Shown here piece after piece: positions 49,982 to 61,932 of a stretch of 64,000 nucleotides of DNA. Source of the DNA: Faecalibacterium sp. An122 (lineage in GTDB: Bacteria; Bacillota; Clostridia; Oscillospirales; Ruminococcaceae); contig NZ_NFLL01000009.1 in the NCBI RefSeq assembly GCF_002160895.1, forward strand, positions 36,249-100,248. The letters run 5' to 3'. The stretch's first letter is position 1, and each line of letters starts with the position of its first letter. A model generated the notes under the pieces. The model made no database searches, was not told the origin of the DNA, and saw only the letters and a program-made list of their open reading frames with translations. A program made the translations under genes and the position numbers.

Positions 49982-51235
49982 ATGTACAAGGAAATGATGG
50001 ACACCATCGGTCTGGTCAACGGCGTGGACCCGGAAGTGGGCGCGGCCATGGGCCGCGAGCTCACCCGCCAGCGGGAAAACATCGAGCTGATCGCCAGCGA
50101 GAACATCGTCTCTCCGGCGGTGATGGCCGCCATGGGCAGCGTGCTGACCAACAAGTACGCCGAAGGCCTGCCCGGCAAACGGTATTACGGCGGCTGCGTC
50201 TACGTGGACGAAGTGGAAAACATCGCCATCCGCCGCGCCTGTGAGCTGTTCGGCGCCAAGTATGCCAACGTGCAGCCCCACTCGGGCGCCCAGGCCAACC
50301 TGGCGGTCTACTTCGCCCTGCTGGAGCTGGGGGACACCGTCATGGGCATGGATCTGTCTCAGGGCGGTCACCTGACCCACGGCTCTCCGGTGAATATGTC
50401 GGGCAAAAATTACCACTTCTTCTCCTACGGCGTGGGGGAGGATGGCCGCATCGACTACGTGGAGCTGGAAAAGGCGGTCAAGAAGGTCCGTCCCAAGATG
50501 CTGGTGGCGGGCGCATCGGCCTATCCCCGGGCCATTGATTTCGAGAAGCTGGCCGAGATCGCCCACGGCTACGGCGCATACCTGATGGTGGATATGGCCC
50601 ACATCGCCGGCCTGGTGGCAGGCGGCGCCCATCAGAGCCCGGTGCCCTACGCCGACGTGGTGACCACCACCACCCACAAGACCCTGCGGGGCCCCCGCGG
50701 CGGCCTGATCCTCACCAACAACGCCGTTCTGGCCAAGCGGATCAACTCGGCTGTCTTCCCCGGCACCCAGGGCGGTCCCCTGGAGCACGTCATCGCCGGC
50801 AAGGCGGTCTGCTTCGGCGAGGCCCTCAAGCCCGAGTTCAAGGCCTATGCCCACAAGATCGTGGAGAATGCCCAGGTCATGGCAGCCGAACTGCAGGCCC
50901 GGGGCGTCCAGCTGGTTTCGGGCGGCACCGACAATCACCTGATGCTGGTGGACCTGCGTCAGGAGGAGTGCACCGGCAAGGAGCTGGAGGCCCGTCTGGA
51001 CGCCGTCCATATCACCGCCAACAAGAACACCGTCCCCGGCGAGACCCGCAGCCCCTTTGTGACCTCGGGCGTCCGTCTGGGCACCCCGGCGGTCACCACC
51101 CGCGGCATGGGCGCCGAGGAGATGAAGATCATCGCCAACTGCATCGCTGACTGCATCTGGCACTTCGATGAAAAGAAGGATGACATCGCAGCCCGGGTGC
51201 TGGCTCTGACCAAGCAGTTCCCCCTGTACGAATAA
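49982..51235 (+). CDS. glyA: Serine hydroxymethyltransferase
   Basis: 417-residue PLP enzyme converting serine and tetrahydrofolate to glycine and 5,10-methylene-[17 protein letters not shown] and [15 protein letters not shown] are near the start. [16 protein letters not shown] (about 223-238) contains the Schiff-base Lys. The ATG at 49982 follows GAGAGGGG. It is monocistronic between its own promoter and terminator. It links functionally to FolT/FolC through the folate pool. Confidence 0.97.
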   Translation: MYKEMMDTIGLVNGVDPEVGAAMGRELTRQRENIELIASENIVSPAVMAAMGSVLTNKYAEGLPGKRYYGGCVYVDEVENIAIRRACELFGAKYANVQPHSGAQANLAVYFALLELGDTVMGMDLSQGGHLTHGSPVNMSGKNYHFFSYGVGEDGRIDYVELEKAVKKVRPKMLVAGASAYPRAIDFEKLAEIAHGYGAYLMVDMAHIAGLVAGGAHQSPVPYADVVTTTTHKTLRGPRGGLILTNNAVLAKRINSAVFPGTQGGPLEHVIAGKAVCFGEALKPEFKAYAHKIVENAQVMAAELQARGVQLVSGGTDNHLMLVDLRQEECTGKELEARLDAVHITANKNTVPGETRSPFVTSGVRLGTPAVTTRGMGAEEMKIIANCIADCIWHFDEKKDDIAARVLALTKQFPLYE

Positions 51236-51248
51236 TCCCATACACAAC

Positions 51249-51281
51249 AAAGGGCGAAGCCGCAATGGCTTCGCCCTTTTT
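51249..51281. terminator. Bidirectional terminator between glyA and cysE
   Basis: AAAGGGCGAAGCC pairs with GGCTTCGCCCTTT around GCAAT, with T-runs on both strands. Confidence 0.9.
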
Positions 51282-51295
51282 CTGTCGATGGATTT

Positions 51296-51979
51296 TTACG
51301 GTTTGGCGCTGGGGTTGGACCGGGCTGCCACCTGTTCGTGGGTGGGGGGAATGTCCCCCTGGGCCGCCTTTTCCAGATGGCTGATGCGCTGGTCCAGGGC
51401 GGTGATCCGCTGGGAGACAATATCCGGCAGATCCTGCTGGTCCAGATCGTCGGCGGGATTCACCGACTTGTTGTTGATCCGCACCACCTCCGCCGGCACG
51501 CCCACAGCGGTGCAGTTGGCAGGCAGGTTGTGGAGCACCACACTGCCGGCGCCCACCCGGGCGTTGTCCCCGATGTACACCGGGCCCAGCACCTTGGAGC
51601 CTGCGCCGATCAGCACGTTGTCCCCCAGGGTGGGGTGACGCTTGCCGGTGTCCTTGCCGGTGCCGCCCAGGGTGACCCCGTGGTAGATGGTGCAGTTGTC
51701 GCCGATCTCGGTGGTCTCGCCAAAGACGATCCCCATGCCGTGGTCGATGAACAGGTTTTTGCCGATGGTGGCGCCGGGATGGATTTCGATGCCGGTCTTA
51801 TGCCGGCCCCGCTGGCTGATCCACCGCGCCAGGAAAAAATGTCCCCGCTGGTAGAGCCAATGGGCGATTTTGTGGTATACTAAGATGTGAAAACCCGGGT
51901 ACAACAGGATAACTTCGATTACGCTGCGTGCGGCCGGGTCTTTGCGCTGAATATTGCGCGCGTCGTCAAGCAGACCCAT
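51296..51979 (-). CDS. cysE: Serine O-acetyltransferase
   Basis: 227 residues. A short N-terminal helical domain is followed by left-handed beta-helix hexapeptide repeats ([46 protein letters not shown]). It makes O-acetylserine for cysteine synthesis. The tail after about 190 is charged and coiled-coil-like. AAGGAGG lies 8 nt before the ATG at 51979. A TAAAAT -10 candidate lies at 52035-52030 but no convincing -35 box was found. Confidence 0.94.
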   Translation of the reverse strand: MGLLDDARNIQRKDPAARSVIEVILLYPGFHILVYHKIAHWLYQRGHFFLARWISQRGRHKTGIEIHPGATIGKNLFIDHGMGIVFGETTEIGDNCTIYHGVTLGGTGKDTGKRHPTLGDNVLIGAGSKVLGPVYIGDNARVGAGSVVLHNLPANCTAVGVPAEVVRINNKSVNPADDLDQQDLPDIVSQRITALDQRISHLEKAAQGDIPPTHEQVAARSNPSAKP

Positions 51980-52195
51980 GGACGTACCTCCTTCATATCC
52001 GAAAGCGATTGGCATGTGAATGTGTTTTTATTTTAGCACAGCCGGCGGCCAAAGTACAGCGCGCCGGTCACACAGAAGCGGGTTTTTGGCCTGCCAGCGG
52101 GGGAATTTGGACCCCTATGCAGAATTTTTGTAAGCTTTACTAAAAATTTCCGGGCATGGACGTACTACTTCTCACAAACAAAATTGCAGATGTTA

Positions 52196-52225
52196 TTGAC
52201 ACTTTTTGCGTTTCTATGATAAAAT
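52196..52225 (+). promoter_or_regulatory. Promoter of pyrCFKD
   Basis: TTGACA (52196-52201) with TAAAAT (52220-52225) after 18 nt. It starts a leader of about 195 nt containing a small ORF and an intrinsic terminator. Confidence 0.75.
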
Positions 52226-52263
52226 ACCTGAAAGACAATTGCAGAAAGGGGAACCTGTATTTT

Positions 52264-52353
52264 ATGATGTGCGTCTGCGGCGTTGAGAAGCTGAAGATGT
52301 GCTTTGCAGCCGGTTTTTTCGCAGCCGGTTTGTTCCCCATTTTCAAAATTTGA
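52264..52353 (+). CDS. Putative 29-residue leader peptide of the pyr operon
   Basis: A short ORF (ATG ATG at 52264/52267) in the leader, with AAAGGGG about 12 nt upstream. It ends with a TGA at 52351-52353, whose last base is the first base of the terminator stem. The coding part contains a TTTTTT run (52314-52319) and a direct repeat GCAGCCGGTTT (52306, 52321). A ribosome reaching the stop codon would cover the 5' arm of the terminator. The arrangement resembles the E. coli pyrBI and pyrE leaders. Translation is not proven. Confidence 0.5.
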   Translation: MMCVCGVEKLKMCFAAGFFAAGLFPIFKI

Positions 52354-52383
52354 ACTTTTCCCGTCTGGGAAAAGTTTTTTTTT
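52353..52383 (+). terminator. Attenuator terminator in the pyrC leader
   Basis: AACTTTTCCC (52353-52362), loop GTCT, GGGAAAAGTT (52367-52376), followed by a T-run to 52383, 45 nt before the pyrC start. GGGGAAC (52248-52254) and GTTCCCC (52332-52338) could form an alternative pairing further upstream. No PyrR-binding sequence was recognised. Confidence 0.88.
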
Positions 52384-52427
52384 GCCCGCACCGGGACAGG
52401 CGCGGCTTCAAAAAGGAGGAAGCGGTC

Positions 52428-53615
52428 ATGCTGATTCAACATGCAGTGGACGTCCATGGAGAAGAAATCGAACTCTACCTCAGCGAGGGCAAAATCCAGG
52501 CGGTGGGCCGTGGTCTGGCGGCCCTGGCCGGCCCGGAGGACGCCGTCCTGGACGCAGGGGGGCTGACGGTTCTGCCCGCCTTTGTGGACTTGCACGTCCA
52601 CTGGCGTACCCCCGGCTTTGAATATAAGGAGGACGTCACCACCGGCAGCCATGCGGCGGCGGCCGGCGGCTATACCTTTGTCAATCTGATGCCCAACACC
52701 AAGCCGGTCTGTTCCTCGGCGGCCCAGGCGGCCATGATCGAGGACGAGGCCGCCCGGGTGGGTCTGTGCGACGCCAACCAGACGGTGTCCATCACCGAGA
52801 ACTTTGACGGCCATACCCTGGACCACCTGAAAACCCTGCCCGAGTCGGTGCGCTTTGTCACCGAGGACGGCCACGGGGTCCAGAGCGCCAGCGTGATGGC
52901 CAAGGCCTTCGCCATCTGCCACCAGAAGGGGATCACCATTATGAGCCACGCCGAGGACATGGAGATCAGCCCCTGGGACTACCGGCTGGCCGAGGACGTG
53001 GAAACCCTGCGGAACTGCTGGCTCAGCGAGTACTACCAGACCCGGCTGCATATGTGCCATGTCTCCACCCGCGGAGCCATCGAGGCCATCCGCATCGCCA
53101 AGCTGCGGGGCGCGCCGGTCACCTGTGAGGTGACCCCCCACCACCTGTGGTTCACCGAGGACCTGTGCGATTACCGGGTCAATCCCCCCATCCGCACCGC
53201 CGACGATGTGGCGGCCCTGGTGGACGCCATCCAGGACGGCACCGTGGACGCCATCGCCACCGACCACGCTCCCCATTCGGAGGAGGACAAGGCGGCAGGC
53301 GCCGCCGGCATGGTGGGCAGCGAGACGGCCTTCGGCGTCTGCTACACCAAGCTGTGCCGCGGCGAGGGCCTGCCCCTGGAGCTGCTGAGCGAGCTGATGA
53401 GCAGCCGCCCCGCCCAGATTCTGGGCCTGAACAAGGGCCGTCTGGAGCCCGGCTACGACGCCGACCTGGTTCTGGTGGATCTGGACACCCCCTACACGGT
53501 GGACCGGGACAAGCTCCACTCCAAATCGAAGAACAGCCCTTATCAGGGGGCTGCACTCTATGGCCGTGTCTGCGCCACCATCAAAGGCGGCCAGCTGACC
53601 TATCAGGCTGAGTAA
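52428..53615 (+). CDS. pyrC: Dihydroorotase
   Basis: 395-residue amidohydrolase. PAFVDLHVHWRTPG (about 47-60) supplies metal-binding histidines. IMSHAEDM, VSTRGAIEAI and ATDHAPHSEED complete the site. It cyclises carbamoyl-aspartate to dihydroorotate. AAAAGGAGGA precedes the ATG at 52428. It is first structural gene of the pyr operon; pyrB, the preceding step, is not in this window. Confidence 0.94.
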   Translation: MLIQHAVDVHGEEIELYLSEGKIQAVGRGLAALAGPEDAVLDAGGLTVLPAFVDLHVHWRTPGFEYKEDVTTGSHAAAAGGYTFVNLMPNTKPVCSSAAQAAMIEDEAARVGLCDANQTVSITENFDGHTLDHLKTLPESVRFVTEDGHGVQSASVMAKAFAICHQKGITIMSHAEDMEISPWDYRLAEDVETLRNCWLSEYYQTRLHMCHVSTRGAIEAIRIAKLRGAPVTCEVTPHHLWFTEDLCDYRVNPPIRTADDVAALVDAIQDGTVDAIATDHAPHSEEDKAAGAAGMVGSETAFGVCYTKLCRGEGLPLELLSELMSSRPAQILGLNKGRLEPGYDADLVLVDLDTPYTVDRDKLHSKSKNSPYQGAALYGRVCATIKGGQLTYQAE

Positions 53616-53639
53616 GATCAAAAGAAAGGGAATGATGCT

Positions 53640-54509
53640 ATGATGACCAACATGGATAAGCTGTATGAGGCAGTCGAGGCTCGGGGCCCGGTCTGCGTCG
53701 GCCTGGACACCGATTTCTCCTATCTTCCCGAGGATTTTGTGGACACCGCTCTGAGCAAGGGCGAGAACATTGTCCGCTTCAACAAGGCTCTGATCGAGGC
53801 CACCAAGGCGGTCGCCGGCTGCTACAAGGTGCAGATCGCTTACTATGAGGCTCTGGGTCTGGACGGCCTGCGGGCTTACGCCGAGACCCTGCGGGCTGTC
53901 CGCGCCGCCGGCGTGCCCGTGATCGCTGACATCAAGCGGGGCGACATCGCCAAGACCGCCGAGATGTACGCCATCGGCCACTTCACCGGTGATTTCGAGG
54001 CCGATTTCGTCACCCTGGCCCCCTACATGGGCCTGGATTCCATCAGCCCCTACCTGCCCTACGCCGAAAAGGCCGGCAAGGGCATGTTCGTCCTCTGCCG
54101 CACCTCCAACGGCGGCGCCAAGGACTTTGAGTATGAGAAGCTGGCCGACGGCCGCCACGTCTACGACCTGGTGGGCGACAAGCTCAACGAGCTGGGCAAG
54201 GGCTACATGGGCGAGCACGGCTACTCCTCCATTGGCCTGGTCATCGGCGGCACCCACATCGAGGAGGCCTCCGAGATCCGCGCACGGTATCAGGACAGCT
54301 TCTTCCTGATCCCCGGCTATGGCGCCCAGGGCGGCAAGGCCGAGGACATCGCCCAGTACCTGAACAAGGGCAACGGCGGCACCGTCAACTCCAGCCGCGG
54401 CATCCTGCTGGCCTACAAGAAGCAGCCCGGCGTGGCCTTCGATGAGGCCGCCTACAACGAGTGCGTCAACATGAAGGAGGCCATTGCCCATGCGTGCAGC
54501 CTGCTGTAA
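53640..54509 (+). CDS. pyrF: Orotidine-5'-phosphate decarboxylase (type 2)
   Basis: 289 residues. The active-site ADIKRGDI (about 96-103) and the early GLDTDF identify PyrF. The length and the PGYGAQGG phosphate motif fit the longer type 2 enzymes. It makes UMP from OMP. AAAGGG lies about 11 nt before the ATG at 53640. The last 20 nt overlap pyrK. Confidence 0.95.
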   Translation: MMTNMDKLYEAVEARGPVCVGLDTDFSYLPEDFVDTALSKGENIVRFNKALIEATKAVAGCYKVQIAYYEALGLDGLRAYAETLRAVRAAGVPVIADIKRGDIAKTAEMYAIGHFTGDFEADFVTLAPYMGLDSISPYLPYAEKAGKGMFVLCRTSNGGAKDFEYEKLADGRHVYDLVGDKLNELGKGYMGEHGYSSIGLVIGGTHIEEASEIRARYQDSFFLIPGYGAQGGKAEDIAQYLNKGNGGTVNSSRGILLAYKKQPGVAFDEAAYNECVNMKEAIAHACSLL

Positions 54510-55269
54510 GGCCACCGTCCTGGGCCAGAGCAACGTGGCGTCGGACGTCCGGCTGCTGCGGGTTCTCTGGCCGGACCCCGGCCACGCCCCCCACGCGGGG
54601 CAGTTCTTCACCCTGCGCAGCTGGGGCGCAGGGGAGGCACCGTTCCTCTCCCGGCCCATCAGCGTCCACAAGTGGGAGCCTGAGACGTTGACCGTCTCCT
54701 TCCTGTATCAGATTGTGGGCCAGGGCACCGAAAAGCTGGCCGCCCTGACCGAGGGCGACTTCATCCAGCTCACCGGCCCCATGGGCAACGGCTTCGATGT
54801 GCCCGCCATCGCCGAGAAATACCAGAAGATCGCCCTGGTGGGCGGCGGCATCGGCACCGCCCCCATGTACCAGCTGGCCCGGGAACTGGCCGCCGCAGGC
54901 CGCCAGCCCGACGTCTTTTTCGGCTTCCGGGACGAGCCCTACTGCATGGAGCAGTACCGCGGTCTGGCCGGCATCGTCAAGGTGTCCACCGACAGCGGCC
55001 GGTTCGGCTTCCATGGCTTTGTCACCCAGCTGTATGACCCGGCGGACTACGATATCGTCCTGATCTGCGGCCCCACGCCCATGATGAAGAATGCCGCCCG
55101 CCTCTGCGCGGAGAAGGGCACCCCCTGCCTGGTCAGCCTGGAAAAGAAGATGGCCTGCGGCATCGGCGCCTGCCTGGGCTGCACCATCGAGACCGCCTCG
55201 GGCGCCAGGAGCGTCTGTAAGGACGGCCCTGTCTTTGCAGGAACGGAGGTGTTTGGATGGCAGACCTGA
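54490..55269 (+). CDS. pyrK: Dihydroorotate dehydrogenase electron-transfer subunit PyrK
   Basis: 259 residues with the ferredoxin-reductase fold. It has RPISVHKWE for FAD binding, GGGIGTAPMYQLA for NAD+, and a C-terminal [2Fe-2S] site CGIGACLGCTIE...SVCKDG (about 222-243). It passes electrons from PyrD to NAD+. The ATG at 54490 sits inside pyrF behind AAGGAGG. The gene overlaps pyrD by 13 nt, so the two subunits are coupled. Confidence 0.94.
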   Translation: MRAACCKATVLGQSNVASDVRLLRVLWPDPGHAPHAGQFFTLRSWGAGEAPFLSRPISVHKWEPETLTVSFLYQIVGQGTEKLAALTEGDFIQLTGPMGNGFDVPAIAEKYQKIALVGGGIGTAPMYQLARELAAAGRQPDVFFGFRDEPYCMEQYRGLAGIVKVSTDSGRFGFHGFVTQLYDPADYDIVLICGPTPMMKNAARLCAEKGTPCLVSLEKKMACGIGACLGCTIETASGARSVCKDGPVFAGTEVFGWQT

Positions 55270-56174
55270 GAACCAACCTCCTCGGCTTCACCATGAATAG
55301 CCCCATCATCGGCGCGTCCGGTACGGTGGGCTACGGAGTCGAGTATGAGGACCTGGCCGATTTCAGCAAGATCGGCGGCATTTCCGGCAAGGGACTGACC
55401 CTTCACGGCCAGTTCGGCAACAAGGGCGAGCGCCTGTGGGAGACCCCTTCGGGCCTCATCAACAGCATCGGCCTGCAGAACCCCGGCGTGCAGCACTTCA
55501 TCGACGTGGAGCTGCCCGAGATGCTCAGCCTGAAACGGCAGTACGGCACGGTGGCCATTGCGAATCTGGGCGGCCACAGTGAGGAAGAATATGTGGAGGG
55601 CGCAGCCCTGCTGAACGACAGCGCTGTGGACATTGTGGAGCTGAACATCAGCTGTCCCAACGTCAAGCAGGGCGGCATGGCCTACGGCGTCAAGGCCGAC
55701 GCCGCCGGCGAGGTGGTGCGGATGGTCCGCGACGTCTGCAAAAAGCCCCTGATGGTCAAGCTCAGCCCCCAGGCGGAGAACATCCCCGAGATGTGCAAGG
55801 CGGTGGAAGCTGCCGGTGCCGACGCCATCAGCCTGACCAACACCTTCCAGGCCTGCGCCATCGACCTGGAAAAGCGCCGTCCCGTCTTTGACAACATCTT
55901 CGCGGGCCTGTCGGGCCCGGCGGTGCGGCCCATTGCCCTGCGGATGGTCTGGCAGGCGGTGGGTGCAGTCCAGATCCCCGTGGTGGGCCTGGGCGGCATC
56001 GCAACCGGCCGGGACGCCCTGGAGTTCATCATGGCGGGCGCCGCCGCAGTCCAGGTGGGCGCGGCCAACTTCGCCAACCCCCGGGCCATGGAGACCATCG
56101 CCGACGAGATGGCCGCCTGGATGGATGCCCACGGGGTGGCCAGCCTGGATGAAATCCGCGGCTGCGCTCGGTGA
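55257..56174 (+). CDS. pyrD: Dihydroorotate dehydrogenase catalytic subunit (class 1B)
   Basis: 305-residue FMN barrel. The active-site Cys is in ELNISCPNVKQGG (about 131). It has VKLSP and GLGGIATGRDALEF for FMN binding. The adjacent pyrK shows it is the NAD-linked 1B form. It oxidises dihydroorotate to orotate. It is last gene of the first pyr transcript before the pyrE promoter. Confidence 0.95.
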   Translation: MADLRTNLLGFTMNSPIIGASGTVGYGVEYEDLADFSKIGGISGKGLTLHGQFGNKGERLWETPSGLINSIGLQNPGVQHFIDVELPEMLSLKRQYGTVAIANLGGHSEEEYVEGAALLNDSAVDIVELNISCPNVKQGGMAYGVKADAAGEVVRMVRDVCKKPLMVKLSPQAENIPEMCKAVEAAGADAISLTNTFQACAIDLEKRRPVFDNIFAGLSGPAVRPIALRMVWQAVGAVQIPVVGLGGIATGRDALEFIMAGAAAVQVGAANFANPRAMETIADEMAAWMDAHGVASLDEIRGCAR

Positions 56175-56227
56175 GTATACCTAAAAAATGACATATATTC
56201 ATTAAAATAAGAATATAACGAATAAAT

Positions 56228-56256
56228 TTGCATTTTCCGGGCTTGCGTGATACAAT
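56228..56256 (+). promoter_or_regulatory. Promoter of pyrE-carA-carB
   Basis: TTGCAT (56228-56233), 17 nt, TACAAT (56251-56256), 45 nt before pyrE, in an AT-rich gap after pyrD. The pyr genes thus form two units. No attenuator-like hairpin is seen in this short leader. Confidence 0.75.
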
Positions 56257-56300
56257 ACCGTGAGACCGATTTATGTGGAAAGAGGAAGGGAGTAAAAACA

Positions 56301-56894
56301 ATGAGCGAAGCAATTGAAATTTTGAAGAGCTGTGAAGCATTCCTGGAGGGTCACTTCCTGCTGTCGTCCGGCCGCCATTCCAGCGCCTACTGCCAGATGG
56401 CATTCCTGCAGCAGTACCCCGACCGCTGCGCCGAGGTGATGGCTCCTGTGGCCGCCAAGGTCAAGGAGCTGGGCGCCGACGTCATCGTGGGACCCGCCAT
56501 GGGCGGCATCGTCTACGCCTACGAGCTGGCCCGTCAGACCGGCCTGCGCGCCATCTTCACCGAGCGTGTGGACAACGTCATGACCCTGAAGCGGTTCGCC
56601 ATCCATCCGGGTGAGAAGTGCATCATCGCCGAGGACGTGGTCACCACCGGCATCTCCTCTCTGGAGACCAAGCGGGCCATCGAAGAGGCCGGCGGCATCT
56701 GCCTGGGCATCACCTGCGTGGTGGACCGCACCAAGCCCGAGGCTCCGTCTCCCATTCCCATCCTGGCCAGCGCCCTCAAGCTGGACCTGCCCAACTATGC
56801 ACCCGAGGAGTGCCCCCTGTGCAAGGAGGGCAAGCTGCCCCTGGTGCACCTGGGCAGCCGCAAGATGAACCAGCAGGCCAAGCAGACCCTGTGA
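56301..56894 (+). CDS. pyrE: Orotate phosphoribosyltransferase
   Basis: 197 residues. The PRPP-binding loop is CIIAEDVVTTGIS (about 107-119). FLLSSGRHSSAYCQMA is near the start. The C-terminal CPLCKEGKLPLVHLGSR is typical of this PyrE subtype. It makes OMP from orotate and PRPP. GAGGAAGGG precedes the ATG at 56301. Confidence 0.95.
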   Translation: MSEAIEILKSCEAFLEGHFLLSSGRHSSAYCQMAFLQQYPDRCAEVMAPVAAKVKELGADVIVGPAMGGIVYAYELARQTGLRAIFTERVDNVMTLKRFAIHPGEKCIIAEDVVTTGISSLETKRAIEEAGGICLGITCVVDRTKPEAPSPIPILASALKLDLPNYAPEECPLCKEGKLPLVHLGSRKMNQQAKQTL

Positions 56895-56925
56895 GTCCTG
56901 CAACGAGATAAAACGAGGGAACGCA

Positions 56926-58032
56926 ATGAACGCATATCTTCTTTTGGCAAACGGAATGGTTTTTGCGGGCCAGTCGGTGGGCGCTGAGGGCGTCACGGTG
57001 GGCGAAGTGGTCTTTGCCACCGGCATGGTGGGCTTTCAGGAGACCCTGACCGACCCCAGCTACTATGGCCAGATCATCACCCAGACCTACCCGCTGATCG
57101 GCAACTACGGCATGAATCACTGGGATATGGAGTCGGGCAAAATCTGGGCCCGGGGCTACATTGTCCGCGAGGCCTGCAAGACCCCGTCCAACTGGCGCTC
57201 GGAGGAGACGCTGGACAGCTTTTTGAAGAAAAACAACATCATCGGCATCGAGGGGATCGACACCCGTCATCTGACCCGCGTCATCCGCGAGAGCGGCGTC
57301 ATGAACGGCGCTATTCTCACCGAGTTTGACCCCGCCGACCCCGCCAACAAAGAGCGCACCGAGGCCCTGCTGGCCCAGGTGCAGACTTATGCTGTCACCG
57401 ACGCCGTCAAGAGCGTCACCTGTGCCGCGCCCGAGGTCCACAACCCCGACGGCGCACCCCACATCGCCCTGATGGACTACGGCTGCAAGCGGAACATTGT
57501 CCGCTGCCTGGTCCGCCGCGGCTGCAAGGTGACCGTCATGCCCGCCTTCTCGACGGCGGAGCAGGTGGCCGCCCTGAACCCGGACGGCATCATGCTGTCC
57601 AACGGCCCCGGCGACCCCGCCGAGCCGGTGGAGGCCATCGAGAACCTGCGCAAGATCTTTGAGCTGGGCATCCCCACCTTCGGCATCTGCCTGGGCCATC
57701 AGCTGTCGGCCCTGGCCGCCGGCGCCAAGACCACCAAGCTCAAGTACGGCCACCGCGGCGCCAACCAGCCCGTGACCGATTTTGCCAGCGGCCGCACCTT
57801 CATTACCAGCCAGAACCACGGCTATGCGGTGGTGGGGGACCAGCTGCCCCCCGAAATGGGCGTTGTGGCCCAGGTCAATGCCAACGACGGTACCTGTGAA
57901 GGCATCCAGTACAAGAAATGGAACTGCTTTACCGTCCAGTTCCACCCGGAAGCAAACGGCGGCCCCAAGGATACAGAGTTCCTCTTCGACCGTTTCCTGA
58001 CCAATGTAAAGAGCGCAAAGGAGGCTCGCTGA
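56926..58032 (+). CDS. carA: Carbamoyl-phosphate synthase small subunit
   Basis: 368 residues. The N-terminal CPSase_sm_chain domain (GMVGFQETLTDPSYYGQIIT) is followed by a class I glutamine amidotransferase domain (about 180-360). The latter has the nucleophile Cys in FGICLGHQ (about 255) and the His-Glu in FHPEANGGPKDT. It supplies ammonia from glutamine to CarB. One base separates it from carB. Confidence 0.96.
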   Translation: MNAYLLLANGMVFAGQSVGAEGVTVGEVVFATGMVGFQETLTDPSYYGQIITQTYPLIGNYGMNHWDMESGKIWARGYIVREACKTPSNWRSEETLDSFLKKNNIIGIEGIDTRHLTRVIRESGVMNGAILTEFDPADPANKERTEALLAQVQTYAVTDAVKSVTCAAPEVHNPDGAPHIALMDYGCKRNIVRCLVRRGCKVTVMPAFSTAEQVAALNPDGIMLSNGPGDPAEPVEAIENLRKIFELGIPTFGICLGHQLSALAAGAKTTKLKYGHRGANQPVTDFASGRTFITSQNHGYAVVGDQLPPEMGVVAQVNANDGTCEGIQYKKWNCFTVQFHPEANGGPKDTEFLFDRFLTNVKSAKEAR

Positions 58033-58033
58033 T

Positions 58034-61270
<3,237 letters not shown>

Positions 61271-61292
61271 GCCTTCGTGTGCAGGAAGGCCT
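61271..61292 (+). terminator. Weak terminator after carB
   Basis: GCCTTC (61271-61276) pairs with GAAGGC (61285-61290), then CTGTTTCG. The short T-stretch makes it weak. Confidence 0.4.
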
Positions 61293-61314
61293 GTTTCGTG
61301 CGCAGAGTATCGAT

Positions 61315-61338
61315 TTGAGACCGACCGTTTGTTATACT
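61315..61338 (+). promoter_or_regulatory. Possible extended -10 promoter of the HU gene
   Basis: TGTTATACT (-10 at 61333-61338 with an upstream TG) and only a poorly spaced TTGAGA at 61315. It lies about 110 nt before the gene. Confidence 0.45.
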
Positions 61339-61448
61339 CTGCGACGTAAATTTTGCAAAAGTACGTTACTTTTATGAGTTTCCTGCAGGGCCCGGCCCGC
61401 AGTGGAAAACTCTGGATATAACAAGTAGTTCCAGGAGGATATTGATAC

Positions 61449-61772
61449 ATGACCCGTTCCCAGATGATCGAAACCGTTGCCCGCAAAACTGGCTTCCCCG
61501 AGAGCCAGGTCGAAATGACGATGGACGCCATGTTCGACCAGATCGCAGAGTGCCTGCGCGCTGACGAAAAGGTGACCATTGCCGGATTTGGCCGGTTTGA
61601 AATGCGTCCCCGCAAGCCCAAGGCTTACACCAACCCCAAGACCAAGGTGTCCAGCCGGCTGGAGTCCACCTCGATTCCCGGCTTCAAGGCAAGCGGCCGC
61701 TTCAAGCAGAAGCTGGAGGCTGCCCGTGCAGCCGCGGCAGCCGAGAATAAGGCTCTGGAAGAGACGGCGTAA
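61449..61772 (+). CDS. hup: HU-family DNA-binding protein
   Basis: 107 residues: the HU/IHF fold with the beta-arm region GFGRFEMRPRKPKAYTNPKTK and a C-terminal helix, plus a 15-residue Ala/Glu-rich tail beyond the usual 90. It bends and compacts DNA. CAGGAGG precedes the ATG. It is monocistronic between a promoter and a strong terminator. Confidence 0.94.
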   Translation: MTRSQMIETVARKTGFPESQVEMTMDAMFDQIAECLRADEKVTIAGFGRFEMRPRKPKAYTNPKTKVSSRLESTSIPGFKASGRFKQKLEAARAAAAAENKALEETA

Positions 61773-61790
61773 CAATTCCATACCAACCAC

Positions 61791-61822
61791 AGGCCGGGCG
61801 TCGATGGGCGCCCGGCCTTTTT
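61791..61822 (+). terminator. Terminator of the HU gene
   Basis: AGGCCGGGCG (61791-61800) pairs with CGCCCGGCCT (61809-61818), followed by TTTTG. Confidence 0.88.
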
Positions 61823-61855
61823 GTATGCAATGGGCCGGGAGATTGGAAACAAGGC

Positions 61856-61884
61856 TTTTCAGATCCCGCAAGCCGTGTTATACT
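61856..61884 (+). promoter_or_regulatory. Promoter of the DEAD-box helicase gene
   Basis: TTTTCA (61856-61861), 17 nt, TATACT (61879-61884) with an upstream TG. Confidence 0.5.
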
Positions 61885-61932
61885 GATAAGGACTTGACAA
61901 ATTGCGTACCCCCAGAAAGAACGGAGAAAACC

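Noticed and set aside
52226..52352. PyrR-binding loop in the pyrC leader
   Set aside because: No recognisable PyrR consensus stem-loop; the leader ORF and terminator explain the layout better.
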